Shown here one piece after another: positions 24,857 to 36,832 of a stretch of DNA of 64,000 nt. Every line of letters begins with the position of its first letter. Position 1 is the stretch's first letter. The translations under genes and the position numbers were made by a program. A model generated the notes under the pieces. It was not told where the DNA came from. It saw nothing but the letters and a program-made list of their open reading frames with translations, and ran no database searches. The DNA is from Gracilaria gracilis (lineage: Eukaryota > Rhodophyta > Florideophyceae > Gracilariales > Gracilariaceae): NCBI GenBank assembly GCA_030374805.1, contig JARGSG010000241.1, forward strand, positions 62,001 to 126,000, in the 5' to 3' direction.

Positions 24857-26505
24857 ATGTCTCCTTTGCTTCGTTCGCTTAAAGTTGGGTCTCCTTTCTG
24901 CGTCCGCTCTACATCAAATTTGTAATCGCTGCTCGTCTACATGGCCTGAACCATTTCACCAGCTGTTGTATCTCCAGCTCGGCCGCTGCTCCGCGTCTTT
25001 TCTTCTGCTGACACGCGCTCGCTCGCACTCGACCGCAGTGTACAGCCGGCGCACGCGTGCGCGCCACACGTGCGGCATTTCCATGGGCCGCCACCGCGCG
25101 CTGCGGGTGGCTGTTGTCTCGGTCATTGGCCCTCCCTGCCGCGCCGCCGCTTTTGCGTCGCTGCCCCTCAATTTGCGAAGTTTCGCTCCGCGCCACGTCA
25201 CCTCATCCCCTGCCCATTCCCGGCCCCACCCCCACCGTCGAGCGGTGTCGATGCGTCGGATCTACAGCTTGCAGTCGTGGTCATCTTAGAGATGGGAAGC
25301 ATATATGTTCGCTTTGGAAAATTCGTGGGAACGTGTCTGTCTTGCATGATGTGTTAATCGCATTGCTGTTCCCTCATGGTCCTCTGAAAGCTGAACAAAC
25401 AAGAAAACTTTTGAAGATTTATCTTTCCTTCCGCAAATGGAAAGGAAACGTCCCGTTGGTACCGTCGCAACAAGCGCTCTTGAGACTGGAATCTCCCCCG
25501 TTTCTGTCCTGAGCCGACAGCTTCCGCGCCCGCCCAGAACAGTTCCGTGACACAACCCAGGCAATTCACCGTTCGACAGCACCTTGGCGTCTATGCCAGT
25601 CCGTGTAGCGACTCCAGTATATCCCCGCCAGCAAAGCCGGCCTCGCATCGCGAATCTACTTGACAGGCCTCTCATCTCGACGACAACATCGGCATACGCA
25701 TCAAATTTTCTCGGCCTCTAAACGCGACTGCAAGATATGCATACGCACGACATTTTACCAAGACATCGACGTCGGCCTGCGCGCCTCATTGCTCCACGAA
25801 TGAAGCGTAAACCGGGAGGCGGCTTCAGACTTCACCTTCGACTTTGGTTGGGAAGCGGACTTCCTACACGACCGATATGTTCACCCAGACGCGCCTTCCA
25901 AAAGCAACCGTGACGACATGGGCCATGACCTGGCTTCGTCTGCGACTGCAAATCTATCTATATCTTCGGCGAGCATATGGCTTTGCATGGAAACTGCGAA
26001 GTTGAATTAGTGCAGTGCACTAGATGTGGATTTGCATCTCGCATTTGCCATTTACGCGAAATGATGTCCCTGGAGCAGCTCCGCACTTACTAAATGTATA
26101 GTACACTCCAATTAGAGCTTGGACGCCCGTTCTCGGGGCAGTAGTTTCTCCGAGTCGGACCCTCGTTTTCATTCGTCTTTCTGCTCGAACCACTACAGTA
26201 TGAATAAGTCCTTATGCCGTTCGATACATCCTCTCCACAGAGAATAATCTGAATGCACCGACAGCCAAGTGAACACATGGCCTAACCATTCTCGTGTGCG
26301 TTAAGGTAAGGCAGTCCCACGATGTGAACATCCTCTCCTTTCCACTATTTCTTTCCATTACGAAGCTGGCCGAGTCTTCACCCGATGGGAATACTAAACA
26401 AACTTCATATGTATCGTCTGCAAAGCTCGCGTACTGAGACTATGGCTTATATTAATCCGTGTTGGGCAACTCGGCACACATGGGGAGAAGTTTTCCATGC
26501 TGGTT
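24857..26505. other. GC-rich stretch then unassigned sequence
   Basis: 24950-25300 is markedly GC-rich and opens frames on both strands (Arg/Ala-biased, not convincing). 25286-25675 (minus) and 25310-25512 (plus) are open but unrecognised. 25680-26090 contains a protein-like patch without a continuous frame. Nothing can be named. Confidence 0.3.
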
Positions 26506-26988
26506 TCACAGTATGAAAGCAAGTATCGGAATCCTTGAGCTGCAGTTTCTGCCCTGCAGTTGGCACGTTATTCTCCGAACCTGCATTTCGAAATGTCTGC
26601 AGTTGTGCATAAGAAGTCCGTTCTCTCTTTCGTACATACGTCCTGAAGTTTGAAGAGTTCTTGCCCCTAACTCATTATTTGTATGCATAAGTACACATGA
26701 ACGGATGAGCGCACAGTTTTCTCCATATTCATTCGAAGTGAGAGGAGAAGATTTCAAATTGCTACTCTGGTGAGCCCTGGGTGGCCTGTAACGGAATGGA
26801 GGAGACGCGATGGTTGGTGGAGGATATGATATAAGTGCAGGTATTTCAGGAGAAGGTTGGAAGTACCACGCCAAGTTGCGATCATAGCTTTCTCCCTGAC
26901 GTCCCTTATTCACTTGCAGAATATGAAAGGTGATGTGAACAAACAATGTGGAACTGGCAATTGAGAGAATCTCCAATCCGTCCGCCAT
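26506..26988 (-). CDS. ORF of about 160 codons near CACTA right end, unrecognised
   Basis: Opens with ATG at about 26988 (MADGLEILSIASSTLFVHITFHILQ), giving a hydrophobic N-terminus that could be a membrane segment. A Pro/Tyr/Ser-rich middle (PALISYPPPTIASPPFRYRPP) and a Cys/Arg-rich end follow. No stop for 160 codons, no recognised domain. It could be cargo or an exon. A GTG upstream in the same frame is less likely to be the start. Confidence 0.3.
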   Translation of the reverse strand: MADGLEILSIASSTLFVHITFHILQVNKGRQGESYDRNLAWYFQPSPEIPALISYPPPTIASPPFRYRPPRAHQSSNLKSSPLTSNEYGENCALIRSCVLMHTNNELGARTLQTSGRMYERENGLLMHNCRHFEMQVRRITCQLQGRNCSSRIPILAFIL

Positions 26989-27399
26989 TGCCATCAGCAC
27001 CGTGTTATCCTGGACTATGCTTTGATCATGTCCTCGTCGGATCAGGATGAGGTCTTCGAGCGGGAACTGGCTGTTCGTACGTTTTCGTTATTGCTTTGGG
27101 CATGATACTACCAAATCAGGCAGTCAACTTGTTGTCGACTGTTTTTTACCTAGTTCACGTGTTGGCTCCCCTTCGGGGCAGTGTTCGAGTGTGGCACGCT
27201 GCGAGCATGGCGTCACTTCACAGTGGCACCTCACGGAAGTGGCACTGGGCCCCTTTGATCAAGAAAATTAGATTAATTGAGTAAAGTGATGATCTTGTTC
27301 TACATTTGTTTCAGAATCGTCTCCCTTATGCGCTGGTCTGATGGCAAAATAGTGCTGAATTCGTATTCAATTCGTTTAGATTTTCTTGCACTTTGGTTT

Positions 27400-27614
27400 G
27401 CCACTTTTTGTACTATTGTTCGCCAGATGTATGCGTCCCGTGGGTTCTACACCCTTGAATTTTTGATAGGTTGCGTACCCGAGGAGCACATCTGGCGCAC
27501 TGGTGGCGTACAATTAGTGCCAAGTAAGACACTTGTACGCCATTCGTAACCACAAGTAAGAGTCCTGTAGCGTTTGCAGTACGGCATTTGTTACACCTGT
27601 AAGTATGCCAATAG
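27400..27614 (-). repeat. CACTA right terminus and subterminal repeats
   Basis: Mirror of the left end. GTACGCCATTCGT at 27535-27547 is the complement of the left copy. TTCGCCAGATGT, GGTTGCGTACCC and GGTGGCGTAC lie at 27418-27510, and CAGTACGGCA at 27573. The outermost sequence before the TAT flank is AGTATGCCAATAG. The alignment with the left end is gapped beyond the 19-bp core. Confidence 0.55.
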
Positions 27615-27639
27615 TATCACAATTGTAGCTTTGAACTTC

Positions 27640-28725
27640 TTCTAGGGTGCCCAGGTCGAGTTCTTCCGACTCCTTCACTGGGTCCAATTGGTCGTAACTA
27701 GTTGGAACGCATTTCTTCTCTGTATTAACAGGTGACTGAACGGAGTAACTCGGCGATGGAGGCAATTGAGATACAGACTCCTCCCCGTCCCTAGAGTGAA
27801 AGATTCCGAGCATATCGGCAGCAGTCATCTTCGTGGGTACCAAAGCATTTGGATGCGGCATAACCGAGCCAGTCACTTGGGTTTTCACCAGATGCTTAGT
27901 TGTCACTTCCACCTAGACGACTCTATTGGCAATAACAAGAGCGTATTTTTCATACAGCGACGGCAATGGATGCACGATTGGTTAGCCGGGTTGACGCGAA
28001 CTCCCTTGTGTCTAGAGTCGAAATTTTGGAGGCACGAGTGTCGCGGAGGCTACACGAAGCCCCTTATATTCCCGATAACTTTGTGTTGCTTCCTGTGCCA
28101 CAGGTAGAGGTACATGCTTCTTGGAGGCATGCCTTAACGAATGACGAAAAATCGGAGCGGACGAACCATCTCCCATCTCCAAACGCCTCTGGTGGGGGCC
28201 TAATGGCATCGTCGAAGCGGTTGCAGATGTCACAACCCAAAATGACTGGGGCGGCTAGAGACCGACAAGACTACAAGGCAGATGTTTACCGCGCATGATC
28301 CTAAGCGGATTAACAACTCGATGTAACCAACCGTTGACGACGGGATGGTATTCGCGTCATCTACGTCAGGAATGTCGCCATAGCGATTGTTTGACCGCAA
28401 GGCGGGGGAAAATCAGTCTTAACAATGAAGTTTGGACCTGCTTCTGTTTCTAAGACAGTTAGATATCGCACCATAACCTGGGGTGAGAGGCCAAGGTCAG
28501 CATAGACCTTATAACGGCACTTGACCATCACCATAACCCCATTCGCAAACCATTTGTTTCTTACCCCTATCCACGGTCGACAAAGGACACCAAGGTGCTC
28601 TGAGTTCATGTTTTTGACGGTATGTTTCCTCGAGAGAATTCGGATCTGGGAGCGAGACAGGGACGCATCTGGCGCCTTTATTCTCGACTCTGAGGGCGCC
28701 TCTCCAAGAGAAGAGACTCTCAAAG
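27640..28725 (-). pseudogene. Old Gypsy protease
   Basis: Minus-strand frames match the protease ORF of element A from SSLGEAPSE (28720) down to TSYDQLDPVKE (about 27670), including GSVMPHPNALVPTKMTAAD. The active-site motif LDTGAGPNFIVE of A corresponds here to the region at about 28425-28450, where the first residues read LETEAG, so the Asp-Thr-Gly triad is lost. Several stops and frame changes. Confidence 0.75.
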
Positions 28726-30843
28726 TTAGTTTTTCTGAGCAGGTTCCGCCTCAGGCACGTGCTCAGTGTTCTAAAACATTGACGCCCGGGCACCAGTGGC
28801 AGAAGAGTCCACAGTAGTGGTGGAATTTGTCTCCGCTGGGCACGAGGGTGAGAGGTCACCATGTTCTGGGCAATTGGAGCCGCTATTGTGCGTGGAATAT
28901 ACATCTTCGCGTGGATATAAAATGCCATCGGAACAGAAGCCCCCTTTTCATGTGGAAGGGACTCATAGTTACGGTTGAGCTGCGCCCAGTCAGGCATGGT
29001 TCAAATGCACTGCGGTGAAGTATGCCCTCGCGTGTAGCAGAGGTGACAGATCAATCCGATGATGCAATTGACGTTCCGAGCATTCAAGAATCTCACCGCT
29101 GGGCGGGAAGCTTGCCACCCAGGCCCTGAACCCCACGTTCTACCGTACTCATATGATAGTCGAGGCAGTCGAACTTGGTTCGAATCTGCATACAGCAGAG
29201 TATCATCTGGAGCCGTCGAGAACAAGGCATCCGTGGTTGAGAGAAGCTCCGTTGTCGAGATTGAAAGCACGTCGCCATGAGCAAAGTGCAGCAGCTCATA
29301 CTTCTTATTGAAGTGTTCGCCAGACAGAATTGAAGAAGAAGAGGTTCCCGGTTTCTACATCAACGCTTTAATGGGCTTCAATCGTCTATCGTGGACTCGT
29401 GCGCGTAGCGCATAGCCTCCGGAACGTGTATAATGCACCAGTTTCAAGTACGTTATCTTACGGTTTTCTCCTCGTCGATGGGCCACTAGGGTCCGTAAAG
29501 CAGGTTCTGGTCCATCGATCATGGTACAACGCTCTTGAGCGGAGTAAAAATTGCCACAGCGGTAGAAAACCTTGTTCAAGTACACTGAGTAATCGGTTTC
29601 CGTTTCGCCGGGGCATTTTTTGGTGTCTCTCAGAGAGAGAATTGCCGACTGGATTGCGGTTCTAATGACATAGAACCTCAGTAGGTACTAAACTGCTTCG
29701 GGGCATAGGGTAACCCATACTTCGGAGGCGCGCGATGAACATTCTACACCGCTGTACTGATCTTCCGCGAGTCAATGTAGGAAATAGAGAAGTGCGACAA
29801 ACGCCTGTACTTCATTCATTCCAAGGATGTAGGCTTCTGCTACAAAACGTGATAAAGAATCCAATACCAAGATGGGATCACCCTCTCTCAACAGTTCATT
29901 ATTGAGCGAAAGCTATATGCGTTTGATACAGTATTTGCTCTTCCCCGTCTCTCAGAAAGTTTTCTCAAATGTGGAGTCCTCCAAACGTTAGTACTCGTAT
30001 GAAAACGGCTTCCTGTAGAGAAGACTAGCAGGCTTCAGCTCTTTTAATCTAGAGTGCTTGTTTCCATTCGGGTGGGCGCGTATCACAACTTGGGTGGCTG
30101 ATAACCTCTTTGAGCGTGACAAACGCTCACGAGGGACTCCTTCTACCGACGATTCAGAGGAACAGACCGGGTTGACTGACGTGAAGAAAGACGAGATGCT
30201 GAAGAATCAGAGTCGTAGTTATTTCGTTCTTGTGTGCTTGGGATCCACTGACCTTCTTGTCACGGTGTGAGACCGCAACTGCCTCAGTTTAGAGATCGGC
30301 TCGTCCAAGGACAGTTCGTTCCACCGTCTCCAAATGGGAACGGAGGCGAGTAAACTTCTGAGCTAGGGCATCCACGAAATTAGTGGGTGCTCCAAAATCT
30401 TCAAAGAGAGAGTTGACATCACCACGCAATACGAGTAGATCCTCAGAAAAGTCCTGCAAAACAGGGTCATCCACCTTCTTTCGAAGTAGCAACAACTCGT
30501 TAGCAAGAGTAGCGTGGCCAGCCCGCATAGAGCTGAACTGCTCTTCCACAGTTAAACTGGGAATGTCGTTTGTAGCCGACCTGGAAGGAGGCTCTTGTCT
30601 GACAAGGCCAGCGGAAACCCTTCCACTAGTGGGAAAAGGGGGACCAGCAAGGGCAGGAGCCGGTCCATCACCTCGATGAGGGTTAATCAATGAGGTAGGC
30701 GAAAGTCGGGTGATAGTTGGAACAACTTCACTAGCTGGCATCCCTTCGGTACGAGACCGTGAACGGGTGAGAATCCACAACGAGAGTGGCGGGTCCGTTC
30801 CTCCAGTTTGAATGCGTGTGTTCGGACGATCTGGAAACTTCAT
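28726..30843 (-). pseudogene. Old Gypsy gag
   Basis: Starts ATG 30843 (MKFPDRPNTRIQTGG, compare MTLSDRPKTRSQTG in A). An open N-terminal part of about 185 codons with a coiled-coil-like segment (LTVEEQFSSMRAGHATLANELLLLRKK) ends at a stop near 30289. The capsid-like part follows in pieces (CGNFYSAQERCTM at about 29550). Near 29040 a complete CCHC zinc knuckle is retained: CHLCYTRGHTSPQC. The end overlaps the protease frame at CAGAAAAACTAA, as in A and B. Confidence 0.75.
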
Positions 30844-31007
30844 GACCACAACAACCATACAACGAAATCAATCAACAGCTAATGAGCTGTAACTTCTAGT
30901 GGAATTCCAAAAACACACAAAGACAAACGAATTAACCTCGAGGCAAGTGAATCAAGAGTGAAAACTTTTAACAAAAACTAAATTATTCTAAGTCAGAAAA
31001 CCACTTT

Positions 31008-31402
31008 TGTGGTGCAACGCTCTTGGCGGAAAGACGCGAAGACGTTCGGAATCTTCCTCTCAATTAGGTAGCACAGCAAACGGAGCACTCCGGGAGCTCA
31101 ACCCTCTAAGAACTGAGCTCGGCGTTCCACTGCCAGTAGGGTGTGCAGTGCAAAATATTCTAGAGAATATCTAAGTAGGTACAGCAATGCCGGATGCAAT
31201 GCCTCCAGCATACCCGTCATAGACGTGTGCTACTCACACCTGCTAAACGGCCCCTCGAGCCGAGCATTCTACATGTACATCTATGCAAATGGCCTCCGCG
31301 AGGCAACGAGCTAATAGCAATGTAGCGCATATATCAAAACTGACGCAGGATGCAGAAAATAAGTAAGTACTGCAAACCACTTTCAACCAGTGTCGTCCTT
31401 CA
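31008..31402 (-). repeat. LTR of old Gypsy copy, internally deleted
   Basis: Runs TGTGGTGCAACGC to TGTCGTCCTTCA on the plus strand, that is TG to CA. It matches both ends of the 852-bp LTRs of element A, but about 450 bp of the middle, including the pyrimidine-rich stretch, is missing. Contains the GAAGACGTTCGG box at 31038-31049. Confidence 0.8.
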
Positions 31403-32213
31403 GTGTTTATTTTCTATATGAGCTGTGCCCAAATCTCAATTCCCATCTTTGACCCACCACAACAATTGACACAATCTGAACCAACCCTGCTTCTTTTCGG
31501 AACCCATCGTTACTTGTTTCGCTCATCTCATTTATTTTTTTTATTCTTCTTTTTTAATTCTCTTTGGAAACTGGGTAATTTGGCCTTTCTCTTTTACCTT
31601 CAAAACCAATCGCCTACATCTGGAGACTAGCTCCGTTTGTTTTCGTCTACAGTTGGCTCTTAAGGTTTCCTGTAGCCTACCGAGTTATTGCTTGAAGTTT
31701 GAAGAAGAGAATCTGCCCTATTATTAGAATTTTTCTTGTAGTTTGTGGCAGACTTAATTTTGTTCGTTGTTCGTAGTTCTTCGGTGGCATACGCAAATGG
31801 TTTTCTTTGCTTGTGAAAATTGTTGCTGGCACCGCCGCGTGCAATATAAACACTAATAGTTTGGTATATTTAGAAGCTGAAGGTGTTATTTATTGCCTTT
31901 GTAGGCTGGTAACGTAGTTGCTTATAACTTCGGACAAATATCAGAAACTGTGAACGACAAATTCGCATCTACGTTGAATCTGGCGCGAATGATAGTCGAT
32001 ATCGAAACAGGTTGACTCCGTAACTCTACCAACCCGAAACCATTCAAAGTTGGCGCGCTTTTGGAGGCGCGAAGCGAATACGATAAGTATATAGATCCCC
32101 TTAGAACAGCCATTTACAGAAGAAAATTTCACTACACCCAGTAAAACTTGAATCCAAACCTCAGAGAAAAAACTGCACACAGCTAATGCAGCATCATTAA
32201 ACCATCCAACACA
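31403..32213. other. AT-rich, no gene recognised
   Basis: Only short frames. Nothing recognised. Could include the non-coding 5' end of the pogo-like element that follows. Confidence 0.4.
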
Positions 32214-33512
32214 ATGGCAGACTTCACAACACTTCAGTTGGCGCTGTGGGACTATTACAATGAATCTCTTACGGCACTGAGTGACATTGAATTTTCAGGA
32301 AGAGTCTCAAAAACAAAAAATTCCGGTGGTGGATTGACCATCTTCCCAACTCACCTACTCAGGGGCCTAAAGACGTACATCTCCCGCATACTTCACCTCA
32401 ACGTCCTACTACGTTCACCACTGACGAGGAAATAACTCTCTCGTAGGCAATTCAAAAGGTTGCTGCCAACCATACGCCATTGACCAAAAACGGAGTCACA
32501 GCTCTAGCCAAGCACTACGTATCGATTTTGCCTCCCACGAGACGCCTTTAATGCTCCCATCCAAAAACCAGGCCTTCAACCACATGGACCAACTCGTTCA
32601 TCGAACGATATCCATCGCCAAAAGTGAATTCAGTCCAAATGGTAGAAAAAAACGCATAAAAGCGGTAACCAGAGAGAACATCGTAGAGGACGTTGCTCGC
32701 ATGAAGAAGCTTATGCGACGATATCCCATAACTGAGCCCGATCACGTTTTCACCCTAGATGAGTCGGGGGTTTCTTTCATGAAGATGATCGGCCGCTACC
32801 TTCTTATAGGAGTTGAACCGGTGGAAAGAAAGCTCTTACAAAAAGGTATAAAGACTAGGGGCAATTTAGACCACATTAATGTAATTCCAGTTCTGAAAGC
32901 AGCAGGATCCAAGTTCAAACCGGTTGTTGCTTTCCCTGGTGAGCAGGAACGTTTTAGTCGAGTGAATGGGACGTATGAAACTATTCATAAACATCTTCCT
33001 CCCTATTATGTGTACCACCGCAAACCTGCAGGCCTGAACAGCGCAATATTTGTCGATTTTTCCAAACAGTTTACCAAGGAAACGGAAGAGATAGGTATGA
33101 ATAACAAAAACTTAAGCTAGTGTTTGATGTATATGCCACTCACATCCAATTTGAAACGCTTCTACTGTTAAAAAGAATCAAATCTTCATTCTTGGTCAGC
33201 CGGCACACACATCCCACCTCCTCCAGCCTCTCGACTAGGGAGTGTTTTCCCATCTCAAGAGCTACATGCAACGTGAACTGCATTCAATCGCGAGAGTGCA
33301 TAAATCTTGATGCTTTTGATATTTCGGCTTGTACAGCAACTGCCCATGAGGAATCTTTGTCCAGGAGGAATACTAAGAACGGCTTTCGTAGAACTGGTGT
33401 ATGGATGCCGGAAGAAAGTTGTGCATCGTTCGAGCCCATTTCCGAGAAGACTTTGCGCGGAGAGGACAAGATTACCGTCTGGGCCTCGGTTGGAAGCTTT
33501 AGCGCAGGCTCC
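32214..33512 (+). pseudogene. pogo-like DDE transposase pseudogene
   Basis: Pieces in three frames. About 32400-32550 gives TFTTDEEITLS-stop-AIQKVAAN, typical of the pogo N-terminal helix-turn-helix. 32551-33120 is open for 189 codons with the CENP-B-like half, PDHVFTLDESGVSF (first Asp region) and NLDHINVIPVLKAAGSKFKPVVAFPG. 33120-33430 holds LVFDVYATHIQFE (second Asp), the RHTHPTSS segment corresponding to PAHTSH, and further on DAFDISACTATAHEESLSRRN and GFRRTGVWMPEE, the usual C-terminus. Related to the fragment at 8155-8575. Frameshifts near 32550, 33118 and 33200 disable it. An LTR-like block begins at its end. Confidence 0.75.
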
Positions 33513-34098
33513 TGTGTAGTGCAAACCCAGACGGAAAAATCACACGAAGACGTTCGGTATATTCCTCCCAGGTGGGGTAGCTGAGAAAACAGAGCCCCTC
33601 GAGGGATGGGTTCGTTAACCGGGTGTAAGAACGGGACCCCCCGCCTCGACGAGCGAAGCGAGGGCGGCAAGGAGCGGAGGAGTCGGGATTGCAGTACTAC
33701 ACCACGGGGTGAATCGATGAGGTCACCCAAGTGGGATGGTCCTCACAAGAGTGGTACCGTGGACCGCAGGATGCGAGAACAGATAAGAAAATGAGGCAAC
33801 CGCAGACGAGCAACACCGGTAGTCGGGATGAGCGACACCTGTTAAACAGCGACAAAAACAGTACAGAAACCCTGGATACGCACGCACTATGGGCGGCGGG
33901 TCGTACTGTGGGCTTCACGAGGTGGATAAATAGTCCTACTCAAGGAACCAACTCTCCGCAAGGAGGAAAACGTGCACCAGTGGTTCCTGAGCCACAGCCG
34001 AGCACTCGCTTGGTCATGTTTATTTGACTGGGACTGGCAGAGTTCACACACCTGAGTAGTGGTGGTCTGCAGTCCTGCACAGTAGTGTAATAACTACA
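33513..34098 (-). repeat. LTR-like block (solo LTR candidate)
   Basis: Begins TGTGTAGTGC, ends AACTACA, and has the CACGAAGACGTTCGG box at 33543-33557, at the same distance from its end as in the Gypsy LTRs. The rest differs from the A/B LTRs, so it would belong to another family. No internal region and no clear target duplication. The orientation (minus) is inferred from the box. Confidence 0.4.
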
Positions 34099-34374
34099 TA
34101 AATAGATAAATAGAAATTATCTAATGTATCCCCAAGAAGGGCGGCCTGCACAAGTACACGTGTATTATCATACTCATTGCTATGCAACTCATAACCAATA
34201 CCAATTGAGGTCCTTCCACCTTGAACTATGGGTTGACAAACTAGTCATAATTACCTTCCCTGATGTACAACTTCTTCATACCCATATGACTCGCATCCGC
34301 TGTGAACTCCGCTAGAACGCATTGCACTTCATTCTAAAGACTATGGCATTGTGCCAACGTCTAGGAAAGCGGAA

Positions 34375-34704
34375 TGATTCGAATCAATACCACAACTGGT
34401 GCTCATCTGACGCCAGAAGTTTTGTTGGAAGCTCTGAAAGAACGGGAGCCTTACCGTTCAGAACGTTGCGTGACTCGAAATGGTTGCCGATCATGAGGTG
34501 AAACTACAGCTCTAAATGCTAGTGGCAGCAGTCGTAAGAGAAACGTTGACGACGAAACGCCGGCGGATATTCGTCGTCTTCTTTCATTGGTACGGGGGAG
34601 AGCCATTTGCCGTGAGCGTCTCACCATGACGCGAAACGAACGCCAGGCTCTCCAATAGTGGCGTGCGCATGGTCACCGCAATGCTAAGCACCCGTCTACG
34701 TAAG
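34375..34704 (+). pseudogene. Short degenerate coding stretch
   Basis: ATG at about 34375 opens MIRINTTTGAHLTPEVLLEALKE. The frame continues with two stops through DDETPADIRRLLSLVRGRAICRE and RNERQALQ to about 34704. Basic and helical in look, not recognised. Flanked by sequence without features (34099-34374 and 34705-35167). Confidence 0.25.
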
Positions 34705-35167
34705 TGATTCTTTACTTGGCCGTGGATTCTGTTTCAATGCAATTTTTCAATATTTCATTGGTATTTTAAGGTTTCGTTCTGTTTACAGTTTTAGGTATCC
34801 TTGGAGTTGACAGTTAAAAAGGGATTTGAAGAATGCTTTGTTACATGCCCGATCTTTCCGCTTTTTGTCATTCTTCTGTGGAAGAAAGAAGCTGTGTTTA
34901 AGCTTTAAGCGAATAGTCTTAGAATGCTTCGTAGTTGCTTAGCTCGAAAAACACTGCGTGTGTTCTGTTCGCCACCCTAGAAATTGCCATTATGTTTATA
35001 TATATTGTCGGAACGTTACCCTCTGGCATTCCAGTTGTGTTTTGGGTTTGTCAGCACCCGCGTCGTTTAGTGCCCAAAAAGGACGTTCATAATATGCTAA
35101 CCATTACATATTTGGAGATAACACAGTTGACAAATACTAGCTTCATCTTGATGGGCGCAATCGGTAG

Positions 35168-35392
35168 TGTGACGAACATGGATGGCGTAAACCACTGGGT
35201 GGCTCACGTCGACGGAGAGAATGGCTTTATTGGAGCTGGCCTGGTGCGTCTCCAAGAGGCCAGGTGTGCAGCGGCATGCCTGTTGCTGTCTTGAGACAAT
35301 CTGTGGGGTGAGGTGGTGGCATTATTGCTGTCTTGTGAGGCGCGACAAACCCCTCACTGCCGAAAGTTGGGATGGATTCATATCGGGGAGAG
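35168..35392 (-). repeat. Copia-type LTR end fragment
   Basis: Lies just downstream of the Copia pol stop codon on the minus strand. It shares with 53096-53220 a block that reads on the minus strand ACGCACCA..CCAGC.CCAATAAAGC and ends GTTCGTCACA. The AATAAA hexamer suits an LTR polyadenylation signal. Interpreted as the 3' LTR of the Copia remnant. Confidence 0.5.
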
Positions 35393-35720
35393 CTACTCTA
35401 TTTGTTGGATGACCTCTGCTGTTGCTCTAGGAAGAGGAGTGAACCTGAGATACCGTTGATGCGTGAGAGAAGAGTAATGCTTCCATGGTTTTGTGAAACT
35501 GTCTGCTAGAGTTTTCTTCGTAAGCTTGTTGCATATACAGATCACCTTTCGTTGTGCAGCATCTTGAAGAAAGTGTAAGCGAATGTCGATGTAATTCGCT
35601 TCTTGGTCGGTGCGGTTCCATTTTCGGTCGCTATTGCAGATGTGTTGTTTACAAATAACGGTGTTGGGTCGACTGAGTGCAGACAGAGTTCTTTCAGTAA
35701 CCCACGAAGCTGTAGTGCAA
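35393..35720 (-). pseudogene. Copia RNaseH C-terminus
   Basis: The minus strand reads NTVICKQHICNSDRKWNRTDQEANYIDIRLHFLQDAAQ and LADSFTKPWKHY, the standard Copia RNaseH ending (K.IDIR.HF.RD, ADI.TK.L). The upstream part of the same domain is at 36833-37572; the two are separated by an LTR-like insertion. Confidence 0.8.
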
Positions 35721-36832
35721 TGTCCCAATGGGGAAAGAACCACGAAGACGTTCGGGATCTTTCTCACGCGAGGCAGCACAGTAGCAAAGACCTTCCAGGG
35801 ATGACACGACAGAGTCGGTTTGTAAGACCGAGGCAACCCTTCACTCCAGGCGTAGGAAGGTAAACCAGAAGTTGGAGTCCGTGTAAACGGTGCGTGCGTA
35901 TCCTCAGATGAGGAGGTGTTCCACAGAGGTGGAAAGTGTTTACAGGTGTCAGCACAAGCCGCGGGTCGAGGAGAACAACCCGAAAAAGAGGACAAGAGAA
36001 AGGGGAAGTCACAAGTGTGAGGGAGAGAGACGGCAAAGCCCGGCAAATTCTTATAAAAGGCGAACGCGACATATAGCGGTGTAATACTCCCACAATTGGG
36101 TTGGTTTGGTTGACGCAGGGCGAATAGACCCCAGGAGAAATCTGAGATACACATGTGATATGATTTGGATATATTTGAAGCAGAATTTGTAAGGTTATGA
36201 TACAATTCAGATACGTTTTTAGTATATTGTTGAACTAGATATCATCTTTGGGTGAGTCTCACGAAAGGTCTTGAAATGGATCTGATGTATTTACGGTATA
36301 ATGTTGAGGAAGATCTGATAACACAAATTTCAGAATATATCGCCCTTTTATCGGAAATGTAGGAAATAGTACCAAAGATATATCACATATATATCAGTTC
36401 CACTTCTGGAATATATCAAAAGTTATCGGAACTGTATCCTTTCTAAATATTTTTCATATCTGTACGATAAAAGTCTCATTCTAATCCTACGTCCTGCAGA
36501 GATATCATATCAATATCCAACCTGTATCACAGATTTCCACTGGGGTCGTTCCGTATGGTACGGGATATCCATCCAAGGAGGAGTTGAATACCGCCGAAAG
36601 CGAAGAGTCTAGAGCCCACCCTGGTTGGGGAGATTTACTTCGTGGCGGGACCCAGTTGCCCCGACACTATATAGTATGTGGCTAACCTCCCGTACTGTAC
36701 GGCAAATACTATAGTAATCTAGAATACCTCCATAAAGGGTGCATAACTACCAGCAATGCTGTGCCAACCTCCTAGACTCTGCCGTGTCCCACGTGTCCCA
36801 TCCACCAACGTGGCCATCGTATGTAGTCATAA
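35721..36832 (-). mobile_element. LTR-like insertion in the Copia remnant
   Basis: Starts TGTCCCAATGG with CACGAAGACGTTCGG at 35741-35755 and has no similarity to the Copia pol on either side. It interrupts RNaseH between the CEAESIAAST part and the IDIR part. Inside it lies MITE copy 2. Without the MITE it is about 700 bp. Solo LTR of a further Gypsy-like family is the likeliest reading. The right boundary near 36832 is approximate. Confidence 0.45.
36132..36542. mobile_element. 411-bp MITE, copy 2
   Basis: Inverted copy of the unit at 6585-6995, identical in length and about 98% in sequence. The left terminus reads CAGGAGAAATCTGAG, the right CAGATTTCCACTG. The flanks GACCC and GGGTC are complementary to one another, so the terminal repeat may be longer in this copy or the match may be accidental. 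Nested in the LTR-like block. Confidence 0.8.

Larger units (their letters stand above)
27618..31402 (-). mobile_element. Old Gypsy copy, 5' half with LTR
   Basis: Minus-strand sequence collinear with the protease, gag, leader and 5' LTR of elements A and B, clearly diverged from both. With 8582-11118 it makes one element interrupted by the CACTA-like transposon. The LTR (31008-31402) is followed on its inner side by a primer-site-like AGTGG block and a leader, then by gag. Confidence 0.8.

Noticed and set aside
24885..25512. GC-rich ORFs on both strands
   Set aside because: Long frames here follow from high GC. No motif, and both strands are equally open.
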